From: Frigoribacterium faeni
GTDB lineage: Bacteria; Actinomycetota; Actinomycetes; Actinomycetales; Microbacteriaceae
Length of the DNA: 64,000 nt
Reading direction: 5' to 3'
Assembly: GCF_007988805.1 (NCBI RefSeq)
Contig: NZ_BJUV01000013.1
Location: 29,226 to 93,225 of the forward strand
Below the pieces are notes generated by a model. It made no database searches and was not told where the DNA came from. It saw nothing but the letters and a program-made list of their open reading frames with translations. Made by a program: the position numbers and the translations under genes. Shown here in pieces: positions 51,328 to 62,447 of this stretch. Each line of letters begins with the position of its first letter. Positions within the stretch are counted from its first letter, which is position 1.

Positions 51328-52749
51328 GTGAGCGACAGTCGCGACCGCTCCCGGCGTGGTCGGCGTTCCGCCGCCGCACCCGCGTCGACCGACCCCGCCG
51401 CCTCGAGCTCCGGGGGTGCGGGCGTGCCGCGGTCCCGCCGATCGGCTCGTCGGGTCGACGGGTCCACGCAGGTGCGACACGGGCGGCTCTCGCGACGCGG
51501 CCCCGTCGCCGGCCTCGCCAAGCTCCTGGCCGGAGGTCTCGCCGTGCTGCTCGTCAGCGGCGCGTCGGTCGGCGCCATCGCGGCGTACCAGGTGCGCAGC
51601 GACCTCGGCGACGGCGTGTCCCTCCAGGCGGCCGAGGGTGAGACGCAGCAGGCGGCCCCGGCCTCGATCGACGCCTACGAGGGCGGCTTCAACATCCTCG
51701 TCGTCGGCACCGACAACGACGCCGACCAGGGCGACGAGTTCGGTGAGCGCGACGCGACCCTGAACGACGTCAACATCCTGCTGCACGTGTCGGCGGACCA
51801 CACCAACGCGACGGCGGTGAGCATCCCGCGCGACCTCGTCGTGCCGATCCCGGCCTGCGCGCGCGAGGACGGCAGCGGCTACTACTCGGCCATGGCGGCC
51901 CGGCCCATCAACGAGGCCTACTCGTACGGCGGTCTCGGCTGCGTCGCCTCGACGGTGTCGCAGCTGACCGGCCTCGACGTGCCGTTCGCCGGGATGGTCT
52001 CGTTCAACGGCGTCATCGAGATGTCGAACGCGATCGGCGGGGTCCCGGTCTGCGCCGCCAGCCCGATCGACGACCCGTACACGGGCCTGAACATCGCCGC
52101 CGGCGAGACGACGCTCTCGGGGGCCGACGCCCTGGCGTTCCTCCGCACCCGGCACGGGGTCGGCGACGGCTCCGACCTCGGCCGGATCAGCAGCCAGCAG
52201 GTCTACCTGTCGTCGCTGCTGCGCACCATCAAGAGCGCGGACACCCTGGCCAGCCCGACGAAGCTCTACTCGCTGGCGCGTGCCGCCGCGAGCAACATGA
52301 CCCTCTCCGACGGGCTCACCGACGTGACGACCATGGTGCAGATCGGGTCGGCTCTGAAGGACCTCCCGCTCGACTCGGTCAACTTCGTGCAGTACCCGGG
52401 GACCACGGGCGGCACCGGTGTCTACGCGGGCAAGGTCCAGCCCGACGAGTACGTCGCGGGCCAGCTGTTCGACGCGATCCGCGCCGACCGGCCGTTCACC
52501 ATCCCCGAGGGGAGCACGGGCGTCGGCTCGGAGTCGACCGGGACGGCGACCGCTGCGCCCGGGGCCGCGGCGCCTGACACCGGGGCGGCCACGACGCCGG
52601 CCGACGGCACCGCGAGCGGTTCGGCGACGGCGCCCGCGTCGGGTTCGGGTGCGGGTTCGGGTTCGGGTTCGGGGTCGACCGAGGTGATCGACGGGCTGAC
52701 CGGGCAGACGGCCGCCGACCAGACCTGCTCCGTCGCGTTCGGGGGCTGA
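51328..52749 (+). CDS. LytR-CpsA-Psr (LCP) family cell-wall ligase
   Basis: This 473-residue protein has a basic cytoplasmic N-terminus, one membrane anchor (KLLAGGLAVLLVSGASVGAI) and the LCP domain: NILVVGTDND, ATAVSIPRDLVVPIP, RPINEAYSYGG, FLRTRHGVGDGSDLGRISSQQ. LCP enzymes attach polymers from lipid carriers to peptidoglycan. The C-terminus is a Ser/Gly tract encoded by GGTTCG hexamers (about 52637-52676) and ends with a Cys-containing tail. I prefer GTG 51328, six bases after GAGAGGA, over ATG 51310. A -10 (TAGAAT 51227-51232) lies upstream. Confidence 0.92.
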   Translation: MSDSRDRSRRGRRSAAAPASTDPAASSSGGAGVPRSRRSARRVDGSTQVRHGRLSRRGPVAGLAKLLAGGLAVLLVSGASVGAIAAYQVRSDLGDGVSLQAAEGETQQAAPASIDAYEGGFNILVVGTDNDADQGDEFGERDATLNDVNILLHVSADHTNATAVSIPRDLVVPIPACAREDGSGYYSAMAARPINEAYSYGGLGCVASTVSQLTGLDVPFAGMVSFNGVIEMSNAIGGVPVCAASPIDDPYTGLNIAAGETTLSGADALAFLRTRHGVGDGSDLGRISSQQVYLSSLLRTIKSADTLASPTKLYSLARAAASNMTLSDGLTDVTTMVQIGSALKDLPLDSVNFVQYPGTTGGTGVYAGKVQPDEYVAGQLFDAIRADRPFTIPEGSTGVGSESTGTATAAPGAAAPDTGAATTPADGTASGSATAPASGSGAGSGSGSGSTEVIDGLTGQTAADQTCSVAFGG

Positions 52750-53370
52750 TCCGCGGGTCGCGGCCCGCGTCGCGGCCCGCGTCGTGGCGCGTGGTGCGCG
52801 GTGCGCGGTGCGGCTGCGCCCGCGTCTCGGAGCCGGTCGGCGGGCGGACCTGCGGGAGGCGACCCGTGCCTCCTCGGGAGGGATCGCCCCGGCGAGTAAC
52901 CAGCTCACCGGGACGATCGGGAATCTCACACGGCGGCCCGAACCGGCACGCATGAGACCCTGCGATGCCGGGATCAGGGGACGGCACCGCAGGGCGTTGA
53001 GCGCCGTCGTCGATGACGGCAGAGTGCCCGCAGAGCGGCACCGTTCGGGAGTGTCGCTCAGGTCGGGGGGACCGGGCACGGCGACGGGTCGTGGTCGAGG
53101 CGCCCCGCCCGCAAGGGAGGGCGTGACCCGTGCTGGCGGATCGGCGGAGCCTCGGCCGTCGCCGGCGTCAAGGGGTACTCTATGTGTCCGCATATGGGGG
53201 GACAACTCGGTCTGTGACCCCAGAACGGGGGGTTCGCGGGTGATCGTCCGTCGTCGACGGGTGAGCGGGCTGCAGCGGAGTGCCCGAGATCGGCGTCGAG
53301 GAGGCGCGGTTCGGCTTCTGCCCCGAGTCCCGCTATGCTTGTCGATGCGTGTTCGCTCTGCGGCGCGTGA
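52750..53370. other. 621-bp spacer with low-complexity repeats and tRNA promoter
   Basis: No convincing gene is visible. Contents are a GCGGCCCGCGTC duplication just after the LCP stop, iterated-word copies (52867-52876, 53296-53309), a small AT-containing island near 53170-53205 with the inverted pair TGTCC/GGACA around GCATATG, and the tRNA-Ser promoter (TTCGGC 53310-53315, TATGCT 53334-53339). Confidence 0.5.
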
Positions 53371-53460
53371 GGAGCCGTCGCATAGTTCGGCCTAGTGCAC
53401 CACCCTGCTAAGGTGGAGTTCCCTTTGTGGGAACCGTGGGTTCAAATCCCACCGGCTCCG
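53371..53460 (+). tRNA. tRNA-Ser (anticodon GCU)
   Basis: The acceptor GGAGCCG pairs with CGGCTCC (53453-53459) and G53460 is the discriminator. The anticodon arm CCACC/GGTGG encloses CTGCTAA with GCT at 53407-53409. There is a long variable arm (AGTTCCCTTTGTGGGAACC) and the T loop GGTTCAAATCC. No CCA is encoded; a hairpin terminator follows. Confidence 0.97.
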
Positions 53461-53462
53461 CT

Positions 53463-53507
53463 GGACCCCGTTGAGTTGTGATCTCGCCAGATCAGTTCAC
53501 GGGGTCC
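53463..53507 (+). terminator. tRNA-Ser(GCU) terminator
   Basis: GGACCCCGT (53463-53471) pairs with ACGGGGTCC (53499-53507) across 27 bases; TTCGCTTTT follows immediately. Confidence 0.75.
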
Positions 53508-53691
53508 TTCGCTTTTCCCCGCCGGTTCGCGTGGCCCGTCGTTCCGCGTGCGGCCCGAGGTTCTGGATGCGGCCCGACGTTCTGCGTGCGGCACCGCGGA
53601 TGGACGCGGTCCCCTCGGCGGATCGTGGTTCCGTGCCGGAGGCACCCGGCGTGTCCTGCGTGCCCCGGGCGTGGGGCGATAGCGTCGTCCC

Positions 53692-54171
53692 GTGCTGATC
53701 CGACCCGCCGTCCGCGACGATGCCGAGCCGATCGCGCGCGTGCACCTCGCCGCCTGGCGGGAGGCGTACGCGCATCTCGTGCCGCTCCAGGTCCTCGCGG
53801 CGCTGTCGGTCCCTGAGCGCGCGGATCGATGGCGCGGCATCCTCGACCGGGGCGAGACCGACGTGGTCGTCGCCGTCGACGCGGTCGGCGACGTCGTCGG
53901 CTGGGCCTCGGCGAGCGACGGACGCGACGACGATGCGCCTCGGCCGCGCGAGCTCGAAGGGCTGTACGTGCTCGAGGCGTCGTACGGATCGGGAGTCGGC
54001 CAGCGCCTCCTCGAGGCCGCCGTCGGCACCGGCCCGGCGTATCTCTGGTCCGCCGCCGACAACCCGCGGGCGCTCGCCTTCTACCGCCGCAACGGCTTCG
54101 TGCCCGACGGCGCGGAGCTGCGGGTGCCGTTCGTCGACCGCGAGATCGACGCGGTGCGCCTGGTCCGCTGA
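53692..54171 (+). CDS. GNAT-family N-acetyltransferase
   Basis: This 159-residue acetyltransferase of RimI-like layout has IRPAVRDDAEPIARVHLAAWREAY, the acetyl-CoA segment LYVLEASYGSGVGQRLLEAA, and WSAADNPRALAFYRRNGF with the catalytic Tyr. The substrate is unknown. GTG start, leaderless: TAGCGT 53680-53685. Confidence 0.9.
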   Translation: MLIRPAVRDDAEPIARVHLAAWREAYAHLVPLQVLAALSVPERADRWRGILDRGETDVVVAVDAVGDVVGWASASDGRDDDAPRPRELEGLYVLEASYGSGVGQRLLEAAVGTGPAYLWSAADNPRALAFYRRNGFVPDGAELRVPFVDREIDAVRLVR

Positions 54172-54340
54172 CGCGTCGCTCGCACGCCGCGTGGCCGGTG
54201 CTCCCTGTTGCGCCGCCCGTGCGTGGCCGCTGCGCCGTCGGTGAGACGACGATCCGCCCCGAGACCACGACCCGCCGTGGTTTCACCGCCGACGAGCGGT
54301 TCCACCCGTGCGGGCCGGGCCGAGGTGACAAGCTGGCCGC

Positions 54341-56866
54341 ATGACGCAGGGTCGGTTGAGGGTGCTGCTCGGGGCCGCGCCCGGTGTGGGCAAGACGTAC
54401 ACGATGCTCGAGGAAGGCGCCCGGCTGAGGGCCGAGGGCAAGGACGTCGTGGTCGCCGTCGTCGAGACCCACGGCCGGGCGGCGACCCGCCAGATGGTCG
54501 GCGATCTCGAGGTGATCCCGCGCAGCGTGCGGACTTACCGAGGGGTCGTGCTCGACGAGCTGGACCTCGAGGCCGTGCTCCTGCGCCGACCTGAGCTCGC
54601 GCTGGTCGACGAGCTCGCGCACACGAACGCCCCCGGCTCGACGAACGAGAAGCGCTGGCACGATGTTCGGGCCCTGCTCGACGCGGGCATCGACGTCGTG
54701 TCGACGGTCAACGTGCAGCACATCGAGTCGCTCGGCGACGTCGTCGAGGAGATCACGGGTGCGCGTCAGCGCGAGACCGTGCCCGACGCGGTGCTCCGGG
54801 CCGCCGATCAGGTGGAGGTCGTCGACCTCGCCCCGCAGGCGCTCCGCGACCGGTTGGCGGCGGGCGACGTCTACCCCGCGAACCGGGTCGACGCGGCCTT
54901 GTCGAACTACTTCCGGCTCGGCAACCTCACGGCCCTCCGCGAGCTGGCGCTGCTCTGGCTCGCCGATGAGGTCGACAGCGCGCTCAAGGCCTACCGCGAC
55001 GAGCACGGCATCGACAGCCATTGGGAGGCGCGCGAGCGCATCGTCGTCGCGCTCACCGGCGGGCCCGAAGGCGAGACGCTCATCCGGCGGGCCGCGCGCG
55101 TCGCCGCGAGGTCGTCGGGCGGCGAGCTGATCGCCGTGCACGTCAGCAGCCCGGACGGCCTGGCGCAGGGCGAACCCGGCGCACTCGCTGCCCAGCGCGC
55201 CCTGGTCGAGAAGGCCGGAGGCACGTACCACCAGGTCGTGGGTTCCGACGTGCCGCGCGCCCTCGTCGACTTCGCCCGGGCGTCGAACGCGTCGCAGCTC
55301 GTGATCGGGGTCAGTCGTCGCGGGCGTCTCGCCACGGCGCTCAGCGGCCCCGGCATCGGGGCGACGGTGATCCGCGAGTCGGGTCGGATCGACGTGCACA
55401 TCGTCACCCACTCGGCCGCGGGCCGTCGATCGCGTCTGCCTCGGCTCGGCGGCGCCCTCTCGCCCCGGCGGGTGATCGCCGGCTTCGTGCTGGCCCTCGC
55501 GGGCGGGCCGCTGCTCACCTGGCTGCTGACGAACAACCGGACGGAGGACGGCATCGCCGGCGACGTCCTCCTCCTCCAACTGCTCGTGCTCGTCGTCGCG
55601 GTGACCGGCGGTCTCTGGCCGGCGCTGTTCGCGGGGCTGCTGTCGGGCGTCATCCTCGACGTCTACTTCATCGCCCCGATCTACAGCCTGACGATCGCGC
55701 AGCCGCTGCACCTGCTCGCCCTCGTGCTCTATCTCGTCAATGCGACGCTGGTCAGCTGGGTCGTCGACCAGGCCGCGCGGCGATCGCGGGCGGCGGCCCG
55801 CGCCCTCGCCGAGACCGAGCTGCTGGCGACGATCGCGGGCAGCGTGATCCGCGGCGAGGGGGCGCTGCAGGCGGTCATCACGCGCACCCGCGAGGCCTTC
55901 GGACTCGGCCGCGTGCGGATCGTGACCGACTCGGGCTCGGGGGAGCGGGAGCTGCAGAGCACCGGGCAGGAGGCGGCGGTCGGCCCGGTCACGCGCCTCC
56001 CGGTGGGCGACGGGACCGTCCTGGAGGTGACGGGCGACGTCACCGCGGCCGACCGGCGTCTGCTCGGCGTCGTCGCGGCGCAGGTCGAGGCCGCGCTCGA
56101 GCACTCGGAGCTCAGCCGCACCGCCGGCGAGGTCGGCCCGCTCGCCGAGGTCGACCGGATGCGCAGCGCGCTCCTCGCAGCGGTCGGTCACGATCTGCGC
56201 CGGCCCCTCGCGGCGGCGACCGCGGCCGTGAGCGGACTCCGCCAGAGCGACGTGCGCTGGAGCGACGCCGACCGCGACGAGCTGCTGTCGACCGCCCACG
56301 AGAGCCTCGACTCGCTCTCGACCCTCGTGACGAACCTGCTCGACGTCAGTCGCGTGCAGGCGGGCGCGCTGGCCGTCACCCCGGCCGACGTGGACGTCGA
56401 CGAGGTCGTGATGGGCGCCCTCGACGAGCTGGGGCTCGGACCCGTCGACGTCGAGCTCTCGTTGCGGGCGACCGTGCCGCCGGTGCGGGCCGACGCGGTG
56501 CTGCTGCAGCGGGTGCTGGTGAATCTGCTAGACAACGCCCTGCGCTACTCGCCCGCCGACGAGCGGGTGAGGATCTCGTCGAGCGGCTTCGGCGGTCGCG
56601 TCGAGATCCGGGTCGTCGACCGGGGGCCCGGGGTGCCCGCCGATCGTCGGGACGAGATCATGGTCGCGTTCCAGCGGCTCGGCGACACGGACAACGCGAC
56701 GGGTCTCGGGCTGGGGCTGGCCCTGAGCAAGGGCTTCGTCGAGGCGATGGGCGGCACCTTGACCCTCGACGACACCCCGGGCGGCGGGCTGACGATGGTG
56801 GTGTCGCTCGCGGCCGTCTCCGGGGCTGCGGTCGCCCCCGCCGACGAGGCGCGTTCGGCGAGCTGA
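54341..56866 (+). CDS. kdpD: KdpD osmosensitive potassium sensor histidine kinase
   Basis: This 841-residue protein has the KdpD N-terminal domain (residues 5-210) with Walker A GAAPGVGKTYT (11-21) and THGRAATRQM. A Usp-like domain (about 230-355) follows, then four membrane helices (DUF4118, about 375-475), a short GAF-like linker, HisKA with His617 (GHDLRRPL), and the ATPase domain (NLLDNALRYSP, GLGLGLALSKGF). KdpD senses low potassium or high c-di-AMP and phosphorylates KdpE. No kdpFABC is in the window. kdpE follows after a 340-bp repeat-rich gap rather than overlapping. Confidence 0.95.
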   Translation: MTQGRLRVLLGAAPGVGKTYTMLEEGARLRAEGKDVVVAVVETHGRAATRQMVGDLEVIPRSVRTYRGVVLDELDLEAVLLRRPELALVDELAHTNAPGSTNEKRWHDVRALLDAGIDVVSTVNVQHIESLGDVVEEITGARQRETVPDAVLRAADQVEVVDLAPQALRDRLAAGDVYPANRVDAALSNYFRLGNLTALRELALLWLADEVDSALKAYRDEHGIDSHWEARERIVVALTGGPEGETLIRRAARVAARSSGGELIAVHVSSPDGLAQGEPGALAAQRALVEKAGGTYHQVVGSDVPRALVDFARASNASQLVIGVSRRGRLATALSGPGIGATVIRESGRIDVHIVTHSAAGRRSRLPRLGGALSPRRVIAGFVLALAGGPLLTWLLTNNRTEDGIAGDVLLLQLLVLVVAVTGGLWPALFAGLLSGVILDVYFIAPIYSLTIAQPLHLLALVLYLVNATLVSWVVDQAARRSRAAARALAETELLATIAGSVIRGEGALQAVITRTREAFGLGRVRIVTDSGSGERELQSTGQEAAVGPVTRLPVGDGTVLEVTGDVTAADRRLLGVVAAQVEAALEHSELSRTAGEVGPLAEVDRMRSALLAAVGHDLRRPLAAATAAVSGLRQSDVRWSDADRDELLSTAHESLDSLSTLVTNLLDVSRVQAGALAVTPADVDVDEVVMGALDELGLGPVDVELSLRATVPPVRADAVLLQRVLVNLLDNALRYSPADERVRISSSGFGGRVEIRVVDRGPGVPADRRDEIMVAFQRLGDTDNATGLGLGLALSKGFVEAMGGTLTLDDTPGGGLTMVVSLAAVSGAAVAPADEARSAS

Positions 56867-56877
56867 GGTCCGTTCCG

Positions 56878-57069
56878 CCGGCTGCGCACCGGGTCTCGTT
56901 CACCGCACCGCGTCTCGTGCAACGCACCGCGTCTAGTTGCGGTGCTCTGCACGGAACGCGGTGCGCCGAGACCGGTCGGTGCGCTCGTGGGCCTGCCCCC
57001 CCGGCTGCGCACCGCGTCTCGGTCACCGCACCGCTTCTAGTTGCGGTGCGGTGCACGGAACGCGGTGCG
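56878..57069. repeat. two copies of a palindromic mosaic repeat between kdpD and kdpE
   Basis: Copy one (56878-56965) and copy two (57001-57069) both begin CCGGCTGCGCACC and end GCACGGAACGCGGTGCG. Copy one has one more internal GCACCGCGTCTCG unit. Each carries GCACCGC...TCTAGTTGCGGTGC, able to fold back. The units resemble REP-like elements. Confidence 0.75.
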
Positions 57070-57144
57070 ACGCGCGCGACGACGGAGACGAGCTCAGGAG
57101 GCACGGGTCGACGCGAGCAGGACGCCCCACCGGATCCTCACGAC

Positions 57145-57165
57145 ATCCCTACGGCGATCGGCCTC
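57145..57165 (+). promoter_or_regulatory. ATCCCTACGGC-N2-TCGGC element upstream of kdpE
   Basis: This 21-bp stretch is identical at 18 of 21 positions to 58069-58089, upstream of the permease gene. It lies 41 bp before the kdpE start. It is a candidate KdpE-binding box, inferred only from the duplicated position. Confidence 0.5.
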
Positions 57166-57206
57166 GTCGCGCCCGACGGATCGGGTACGGTCGCGGGGGA
57201 GGCCCC

Positions 57207-57926
57207 GTGAAGATCCTGATCGCCGACGACGACCCGCAGATCCTGCGGGCGCTCAAGGTGACCCTCGGCGCCCGCGGCTACGAGATCGTCACGGCGGGCG
57301 ACGGTCGCGAGGCGCTCGATCTCGCGGCGACCCAGCATCCCGACCTGGTGATGCTCGACCTCGGGATGCCGCGTCTCGACGGGGTCGAGGTCATAGCGGG
57401 GCTGCGCGGCTGGTCGACCGTGCCGATCCTCGTCGTGTCGGGCCGCACCGACGCGGCGGACAAGGTCGAGGCGCTCGACGCCGGCGCTGACGACTACGTG
57501 ACCAAGCCGTTCGCCATCGAGGAGCTGCTGGCGCGCATCCGGGCGCAGACCCGGCGGCTGCCCGCGGGCGTCGACGACGAGCAGCCGGTCACGACCTTCG
57601 GCGACGTGCAGGTCGACCTCTCGGCGAAGACCGTGGTGCGCGGGGCGGGCTCCGGCTCCGGCGAGTCCATCCGCCTCACGCCGACCGAGTGGAGGATCTT
57701 CGAGCTGCTGCTGCACAGCCCCGGCAAGCTGATCACCCGCGAGACGATCCTGACCCAGGTCTGGGGTCCGTTCCATGCGAAGGACACCGGCTACCTGCGG
57801 CTCTACTTCGCGCAGCTGCGCAAGAAGCTCGAGCCGGTGCCGGCCTCGCCGCGCTACCTCGTGACCGTGCTCGGCATGGGCTACCGCTTCGTGCCCGACG
57901 GCGACGACCCCGACCCCTCGGCGTAG
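57207..57926 (+). CDS. kdpE: KdpE response regulator
   Basis: This 239-residue OmpR-family regulator has the receiver acidic pair in LIADDDP, the phosphoacceptor Asp51 (VMLDLGMP), the Lys of VTKPF, and a winged helix with LTPTEWRIFELLLHSPGKLIT and YLVTVLGMGYRFVP. It should activate potassium-uptake genes when phosphorylated by KdpD. GTG start with GGGGGAGG upstream. The next gene on the same strand is a KimA-like permease. Confidence 0.95.
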   Translation: MKILIADDDPQILRALKVTLGARGYEIVTAGDGREALDLAATQHPDLVMLDLGMPRLDGVEVIAGLRGWSTVPILVVSGRTDAADKVEALDAGADDYVTKPFAIEELLARIRAQTRRLPAGVDDEQPVTTFGDVQVDLSAKTVVRGAGSGSGESIRLTPTEWRIFELLLHSPGKLITRETILTQVWGPFHAKDTGYLRLYFAQLRKKLEPVPASPRYLVTVLGMGYRFVPDGDDPDPSA

Positions 57927-57955
57927 AACGACCCCTTCGCGCACCGCGTCACGAG

Positions 57956-58025
57956 ATGGGCATGGCACCACGAGAAGGCCTGGTGCTGTGCCCATTCCCT
58001 GGTGCTGTGCCCACGTCCTGGTGCC
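57956..58025. terminator. imperfect 15-bp inverted repeat with two extra arm copies
   Basis: ATGGGCATGGCACCA (57956-57970) pairs at 13 of 15 positions with TGGTGCTGTGCCCAT (57981-57995). The right arm is then repeated at 58000-58013 and in part at 58019-58025. It follows the kdpE stop by 29 bp. The surplus arms could form alternative hairpins. Confidence 0.6.
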
Positions 58026-58068
58026 GCGCGCGCAGGGGTCGAGGAGGCACGGCGCGAGTCCTAACGGA

Positions 58069-58089
58069 ATCCCTACGGCCGTCGGCTTC
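58069..58089 (+). promoter_or_regulatory. ATCCCTACGGC-N2-TCGGC element upstream of the permease gene
   Basis: This is the second copy of the kdpE-upstream element, 74 bp before the permease start. A CTCACG/CGTGAG hairpin (58098-58116) lies between. The two elements share 18 of 21 bases. Confidence 0.5.
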
Positions 58090-58163
58090 ACGGGACGGGC
58101 TCACGGGCTTAGCGTGAGAGCACGCGTGCCGTGTCCTGGCGGCGAGCGAGCGAGAGGCCTGCC

Positions 58164-60149
58164 GTGTCCACATTGTCCGAGAAGTCCGATGCAGACGCTC
58201 TCGAACCGCAGCCGACCCGTGAAGGCGGCTCGCGCCTCCGGAACTGGCTGCTCGACGGGCTCACCGAGAACTCGGGCGCCCACCAGGGTCCGCACGCCAC
58301 CACCGTCGAGAAGACGCACTCGTGGTGGCGCGTGATGTGCCTGACCGGCGTCGACTACTTCTCGACCCTCGGCTATCAGCCCGCCATCGCCGCCGTCGCC
58401 GCCGGTCTGCTCTCGCCGCTCGCGACCATCGTGCTCGTCGCGCTGACCCTGCTCGGCGCGCTGCCCGTCTACCGCCGCGTGGCCCGTGAGAGCCCTCGCG
58501 GCGAGGGATCGATCGCGATGCTCGAACGGCTGCTGCCCTGGTGGGGCGGCAAGCTGTTCGTCCTCGTGCTGCTCGGCTTCGCGGCGACGGACTTCATGAT
58601 CACCATCACGCTGTCGGCGGCCGACGCCACGGCGCACGCGGTCGAGAACCCGTTCACGCCCGAGTGGTTCCACGGGGCCGAGGTGCCGATCACCCTTTTC
58701 CTGGTGGCGCTGCTCGCCGCGGTCTTCCTCCGCGGGTTCAAGGAGGCGATCGGCATCGCCGTCGTGCTGGTCGGGGTCTTCCTGACCCTGAACCTCGTCG
58801 TCATCGCGGTGTCGATCTTCCATGTCGCCGAGAACCCGCTGGTCATCGGCAACTGGTGGGACGCCCTCACCGTGCAGCACGGCAATCCGCTGGTGATGGT
58901 GGGCATCGCGCTGATCGTGTTCCCGAAGCTGGCGCTGGGGCTCTCGGGGTTCGAGACCGGTGTGGCGGTCATGCCGCAGATCACCGGCGACGCGACCGAC
59001 ACCTCCGAGCGGCCCACCGGTCGCATCCGCGGGGCCCGTCGCCTGCTGACGACGGCGGCGCTGATCATGAGCTCGTTCCTCATCCTGTCGAGCTTCGTGA
59101 CGACCCTGCTGATCCCGCAGGAGGAGTTCCAGGCCGGAGGCTCGGCGAACGGCCGCGCGCTGGCCTACCTCGCGCACGAGTACCTCGGCAACGGCTTCGG
59201 CACGCTCTACGACATCAGCACCATCTGCATCCTCTGGTTCGCCGGGGCCTCCGCGATGGCGGGCCTGCTGAACCTCGTGCCGCGTTACCTGCCCCGCTAC
59301 GGCATGGCCCCGCAGTGGGCGCGCGCCGTACGGCCGCTCGTGCTCGTCTTCACCGTGGTGGCGTTCATCATCACCATCGTGTTCGACGCGGACGTCGACG
59401 CCCAGGGCGGCGCCTACGCGACGGGGGTGCTCGTGCTGATCACCAGCGCCTCCGTGGCCGTCACCCTGTCGGCTCGCCGGGCCCGTCAGCCCAAGCGCAC
59501 GATCGGCTTCGGCGCGATCGCAGTGGTGTTCATCTACACGACGATCGTCAACGTGGTCGAGCGCCCGGACGGGGTGAAGATCGCCGCGATCTTCATCGTC
59601 GGCATCATGGCCGTCTCGCTCTTCTCGCGGGTACGGCGATCGTTCCAGCTGCGGGCGACGTCGATCTCGTTCGACGACACGTCGCTCGGCTACGTGCGGG
59701 AGGACGCGGACGAGTACGGCTCGATCCGCGTGATCGCCCACGAGCCGGGGCGAGAGGTCGCCGAGATCTACAAGAAGAAGCTCAGCGCCGAGCGCAAGTA
59801 CAGCGGCATCCCGCAGCGCTCGCCCGTCATCTTCCTGGAGGTGCACCCGGGCGACTCGTCCGACTTCGAGGAGGACCTCGTCGTGACCGGCTGCGTCGTG
59901 CACGGCTACCGGGTGCTGCGCGTCACCAGCGGCGCCGTGCCGAACACGATCGCGTCGGTGCTGCTGGCGATCCGCGACGAGACCGGCGTCGTGCCCGACA
60001 TCTACTTCGAGTGGACCGAGGGCAGCCCGCTGTCGAACATGGGCCGGTTCCTGGTGACCGGCGCCGGCGAGGTCGCCCCCGTCACCCGCGAGGTGCTGCG
60101 CCAGGCCGAGCCGCACCGCTCCCGCCGCCCCGACGTGCACGTCAGCTAG
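58164..60149 (+). CDS. APC-superfamily permease, probable KimA-like potassium importer
   Basis: This 661-residue protein has a 45-residue polar N-terminus and twelve hydrophobic segments from about residue 60 ([19 protein letters not shown]) to 475. A cytosolic C-terminal domain of about 180 residues follows ([18 protein letters not shown]). Length and domain plan match KimA-type APC potassium transporters better than amino-acid permeases. Its position directly after kdpDE supports potassium transport (inference). GTG 58164 follows AGAGG; the mRNA has a leader with a large hairpin. Confidence 0.85.
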   Translation: MSTLSEKSDADALEPQPTREGGSRLRNWLLDGLTENSGAHQGPHATTVEKTHSWWRVMCLTGVDYFSTLGYQPAIAAVAAGLLSPLATIVLVALTLLGALPVYRRVARESPRGEGSIAMLERLLPWWGGKLFVLVLLGFAATDFMITITLSAADATAHAVENPFTPEWFHGAEVPITLFLVALLAAVFLRGFKEAIGIAVVLVGVFLTLNLVVIAVSIFHVAENPLVIGNWWDALTVQHGNPLVMVGIALIVFPKLALGLSGFETGVAVMPQITGDATDTSERPTGRIRGARRLLTTAALIMSSFLILSSFVTTLLIPQEEFQAGGSANGRALAYLAHEYLGNGFGTLYDISTICILWFAGASAMAGLLNLVPRYLPRYGMAPQWARAVRPLVLVFTVVAFIITIVFDADVDAQGGAYATGVLVLITSASVAVTLSARRARQPKRTIGFGAIAVVFIYTTIVNVVERPDGVKIAAIFIVGIMAVSLFSRVRRSFQLRATSISFDDTSLGYVREDADEYGSIRVIAHEPGREVAEIYKKKLSAERKYSGIPQRSPVIFLEVHPGDSSDFEEDLVVTGCVVHGYRVLRVTSGAVPNTIASVLLAIRDETGVVPDIYFEWTEGSPLSNMGRFLVTGAGEVAPVTREVLRQAEPHRSRRPDVHVS

Positions 60150-60178
60150 CCCGCCCTGCTCTGGCGCCCCCCTGCGCG

Positions 60179-60242
60179 ATGAACCCCGTTTGCGAAGATG
60201 AACCACGAGAAAACGGGGTTCATCTTCGCAGACGGGGTTCAT
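60179..60242. terminator. very long inverted repeat (26-bp arms, one mismatch)
   Basis: Arms at 60179-60204 and 60217-60242 both contain ATGAACCCCGT and GCGAAGATGAACC in complementary form, around a 12-base loop starting ACGAGA. It lies 30 bp after the permease stop and 119 bp before GlgX. Within the arms ACGGGGTTCAT is itself duplicated. Confidence 0.75.
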
Positions 60243-60361
60243 GGGCAGCGGCGGGCGCCGCCGGGGCGCGACACAGCGGCGGGCGCCGCCCGGGCGGGGT
60301 ACGGGGCGGGCGCGACCGCTCAGCTTGGCCCTCGGGAGCGCGGCTCCTGTACATCTGAGAA

Positions 60362-62419
<2,058 letters not shown>

Positions 62420-62447
62420 GCTCGGATCCCGGCCTCTGGGAGGCGCG

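Larger units (their letters stand above)
56867..57206. other. 340-bp kdpD-kdpE spacer
   Basis: An unusually long gap for a two-component operon. It contains an 88/69-bp imperfect direct duplication of palindromic GCACCGCGTCT units, an iterated-word copy (57097-57106), the ATCCCTACGGC element, and a -10-like TACGGT (57186-57191). The kdpE gene therefore probably has its own promoter. Confidence 0.65.

Noticed and set aside
47744..51379. Minus-strand open frame continuing upstream of the YdcF gene (over 1,200 residues)
   Set aside because: It overlaps the MFS, tetR and mannosyltransferase genes in another frame and is His/Arg/Pro-rich without motifs. Only the last 195 residues form a real domain.
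54172..54340. Copy of the ATCCCTACGGC box before kdpD
   Set aside because: I read the spacer on both strands and found no comparable match.
56533..56541. CTAGACAAC in kdpD as another MarR site
   Set aside because: Only one CTAG half site is present; it lies inside the conserved NLLDNALRYS codons of the kinase.
57927..58163. c-di-AMP (ydaO-type) riboswitch before the KimA-like permease
   Set aside because: The conserved ydaO sequence blocks were not found; the region holds a large inverted repeat and a small CTCACG/CGTGAG hairpin only.
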